Part shown: piece by piece, positions 62,480 through 64,000 of the stretch | Numbering within the stretch: position 1 is the stretch's first letter | Layout: every line of letters begins with the position of its first letter | From: Bryopsis sp. KO-2023 | Taxonomy: Eukaryota; Chlorophyta; Ulvophyceae; Bryopsidales; Bryopsidaceae | Assembly (NCBI GenBank): GCA_030272585.1 | Contig: BSYQ01000015.1 | Span: forward strand, 1,178,001 to 1,242,000 | Length of the DNA: 64,000 nucleotides | Reading direction: 5' to 3' | Translations under genes and position numbers: made by a program | The notes under the pieces: generated by a model | Told to the model about the DNA's origin: nothing | Seen by the model: only the letters and a program-made list of their open reading frames with translations | Database searches by the model: none

Positions 62480-64000
62480 ATGTTGGGATTAGGCTTAGGG
62501 GTAGCCGCCGCTCCCTTTCGTGTCGGTGCCACCCATGGATTTTCCATTCCGATAGGAAAGCTTCGCACTCCTCCGACACACGAAACCACGAAATGCAAAC
62601 GGTGGATGGCGAACAAGATATTCTCCTCAGTGTGAGTCGTCCATATTTGATCAATCGCCCCCCTCCAAAAAAAAACGGTGAAGGAAAAACTTTACTGGCA
62701 GTTCACGATTTCGGACCAAAATGATGATGGATCTTGAATCAAAGAAGATTAGATCTGCCTGCATCTGTTCATGACAAGTGCTTTTATGTTTGGCTGGGTG
62801 GCTAGCTGGCTGGTTGGGTGGCTGGCTGGCTGGTTGGGTGGCTGGCTGGCTGGCTGGCTGGGGGGTGGCTCAGCTTTTTTTGCACCACAGGCAACTAAGT
62901 TTGTCTAAGAAAACTGAAGAGGTGTTTAAATTTAAATCCTGATTGACTGGGACTGGGAAAAAAATACTTCTGGTGTAGGGATGTGATTTCAGCGATTGAT
63001 GGGTTGAGTTTTTATTTTGCAGGCGTCCTCGTGCGGTGGTTTCTGAAACGCCCAGTCAAACTGCTGGAGAGGAAAACTCAGAAACGTAAGAAGTGTTCCT
63101 TGCTTTTTTTTCCCTTTGTTATGAACATAAATACAAGAAAAAAAAAGCAAATGCTGCTCCGGGGTGTTCTGATGTTAGCATAATAAAACTATTTAGCAAA
63201 TAGTTTTTAGTAAACAATTCAGAAAATTGGCTTTTTGTAATTTTTCCAATCGACCACTTTTTCCATCACCCTCAATATGGCATGCTCATCAACAACAAAC
63301 TGCCAGATATTTTCTTAAAGAAAAGAAAAGAAAAGAGGAATTCAGTGAAAGGGCATTTCTAGAGTAGGGTCGATGTCAGTCTTGGAATTTCAGTTTGTTT
63401 TTTTTCGGAGCAATTGGGCGGCATTTTTCCATGGGCTAGAGAGGATCATTTAAAAACCCAACAAAGAGAGAATTATCCTGGAACCTGCGAAACAAGAAAT
63501 TAACTTTCCAGCACACACACACACGTGCGATCTCAGCATTTTTTTATTTTTCCGCTTGGTAGAGTTGCTTCACCTTATGAAGGAAAGACGGCGATTGTTG
63601 TTGGGGGGGGCCCTGCTGGATCGGTGGCCGGAATCCTGCTGGCAAAAAGAGGATTCAATGTCAAGGTGAATTTTTTTTTTTGCATTTGGTTATTCTGTGC
63701 ATGACCTTTCATGTCCAAGAGGTGGACTGGAAAAAAACAAAAAACAAAAAACAAACAGTCACGGGAGGGATATTCCAATTCCAAGTAAGAAAAAAATGTG
63801 TGAATTCGTTTTCAGGTAATTGAAAAGCGGTCGATTTCGGCCAACGATGGCAGTAGTAACCATCGCTCCATCATCCTTCTGATCGCTCCTGAAGTTGCGG
63901 AATTCTTGACAGACATGGGGATCTCTGTAGCAACCGAGCCTTCCGATGAGGGCGTCACGATTTTTGAAAAATCCACCATGATGATGTCGAACGGGAAAGT
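62480..64000 (+). CDS. FAD-dependent monooxygenase (kynurenine 3-monooxygenase-like), 5' part
   Basis: Partial gene running off the window. Exons: 62480-62631, 63023-63085, 63563-63665 and 63816 onward (open at 64000), about 167 residues so far. The N-terminus MLGLGLGVAAAPFRVGATHG and RPRAVVSETPSQTAGEENSE form a long Ser/Thr/Arg-containing leader, consistent with plastid or mitochondrial import. Exon 3 gives the Rossmann dinucleotide-binding motif TAIVVGGGPAGSVAGILLAK (GxGxxG), and exon 4 continues VIEKRSISANDGSSNHRSII. The RSI...L stretch after the first strand resembles kynurenine 3-monooxygenase and related aromatic hydroxylases. The enzyme class is secure. The exact substrate is not, because the C-terminal part is missing. 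All phases fit, including exon 1. Confidence 0.75.
62791..62870. repeat. GGCT-type minisatellite
   Basis: About 80 bases of GGCT tetranucleotides interspersed with GGTTGGGT variants, inside the first intron of the monooxygenase gene. Confidence 0.8.

Noticed and set aside
62253-62492. Plus-strand 79-aa frame just before the monooxygenase gene
   Set aside because: It overlaps the better-supported first exon of the monooxygenase in another frame and has no recognisable family.

Overview
The window is nuclear DNA of a photosynthetic eukaryote, most likely a green alga or early streptophyte (inference). Nearly every gene is split by GT-AG introns, there are no operons, and introns and spacers are crowded with A/T and C/G homopolymer runs. 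Two genes point to a primary green plastid. PsbX is nuclear-encoded here (it is plastid-encoded in the red lineage) and UDP-sulfoquinovose synthase is present. Both carry a simple Ser/Arg-rich transit peptide with no preceding signal peptide. The species cannot be fixed from this sequence alone.

Layout. 0.2-3.7 kb: a PRP38B-type splicing factor (-). 4.6-5.5 kb: a decayed thrombospondin-repeat-like stretch and a small two-helix membrane protein (+). 7.1-9.5 kb: a secreted trypsin-fold protein (-) that has lost catalytic His and Ser. 9.76-23.70 kb: two nested Ty3/gypsy LTR retrotransposons, a young chromovirus inserted inside another young element, each with identical LTRs and an exact 5-bp target duplication. 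25.7-27.2 kb: a HERPUD-like ubiquitin-domain membrane protein (-). 28.4-29.7 kb: a small Tudor-knot (chromo-barrel) protein (-). 30.1 kb: DPH3 (+). 31.4-34.2 kb: RuvB-like 1 (-). 34.7-36.5 kb: a tandem pair of helix-hairpin-helix-type repeat proteins (+). 37.4-39.5 kb: Gemin2 (-). 39.6-42.1 kb: a GH32 beta-fructosidase (+). 43.0-47.3 kb: SQD1 (-). 47.7-48.5 kb: PsbX (+). 49.9-52.5 kb: a secretory-pathway 2-Cys peroxiredoxin (-). 54.0-56.2 kb: beta-tubulin (-). 57.4-60.7 kb: an otubain deubiquitinase (+). 62.5 kb to the window end: the 5' part of a FAD monooxygenase with a presequence (+).

Exon structures were worked out by hand from splice sites, phase continuity and family homology. For PRP38B, RUVBL1, GEMIN2, GH32, SQD1, PsbX, peroxiredoxin, tubulin and otubain all phases close without stops, and several totals match the usual family length. 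Functional themes are RNA processing (PRP38B, Gemin2), protein quality control (HERPUD, otubain, peroxiredoxin), and thylakoid lipid and photosystem II (SQD1 and PsbX, divergently arranged). I found no tRNA, rRNA or CRISPR array. The most unusual items are the catalytically dead trypsin homologue, the nested retrotransposon pair, and the tandem HhH-repeat paralogues with apparently different targeting sequences.
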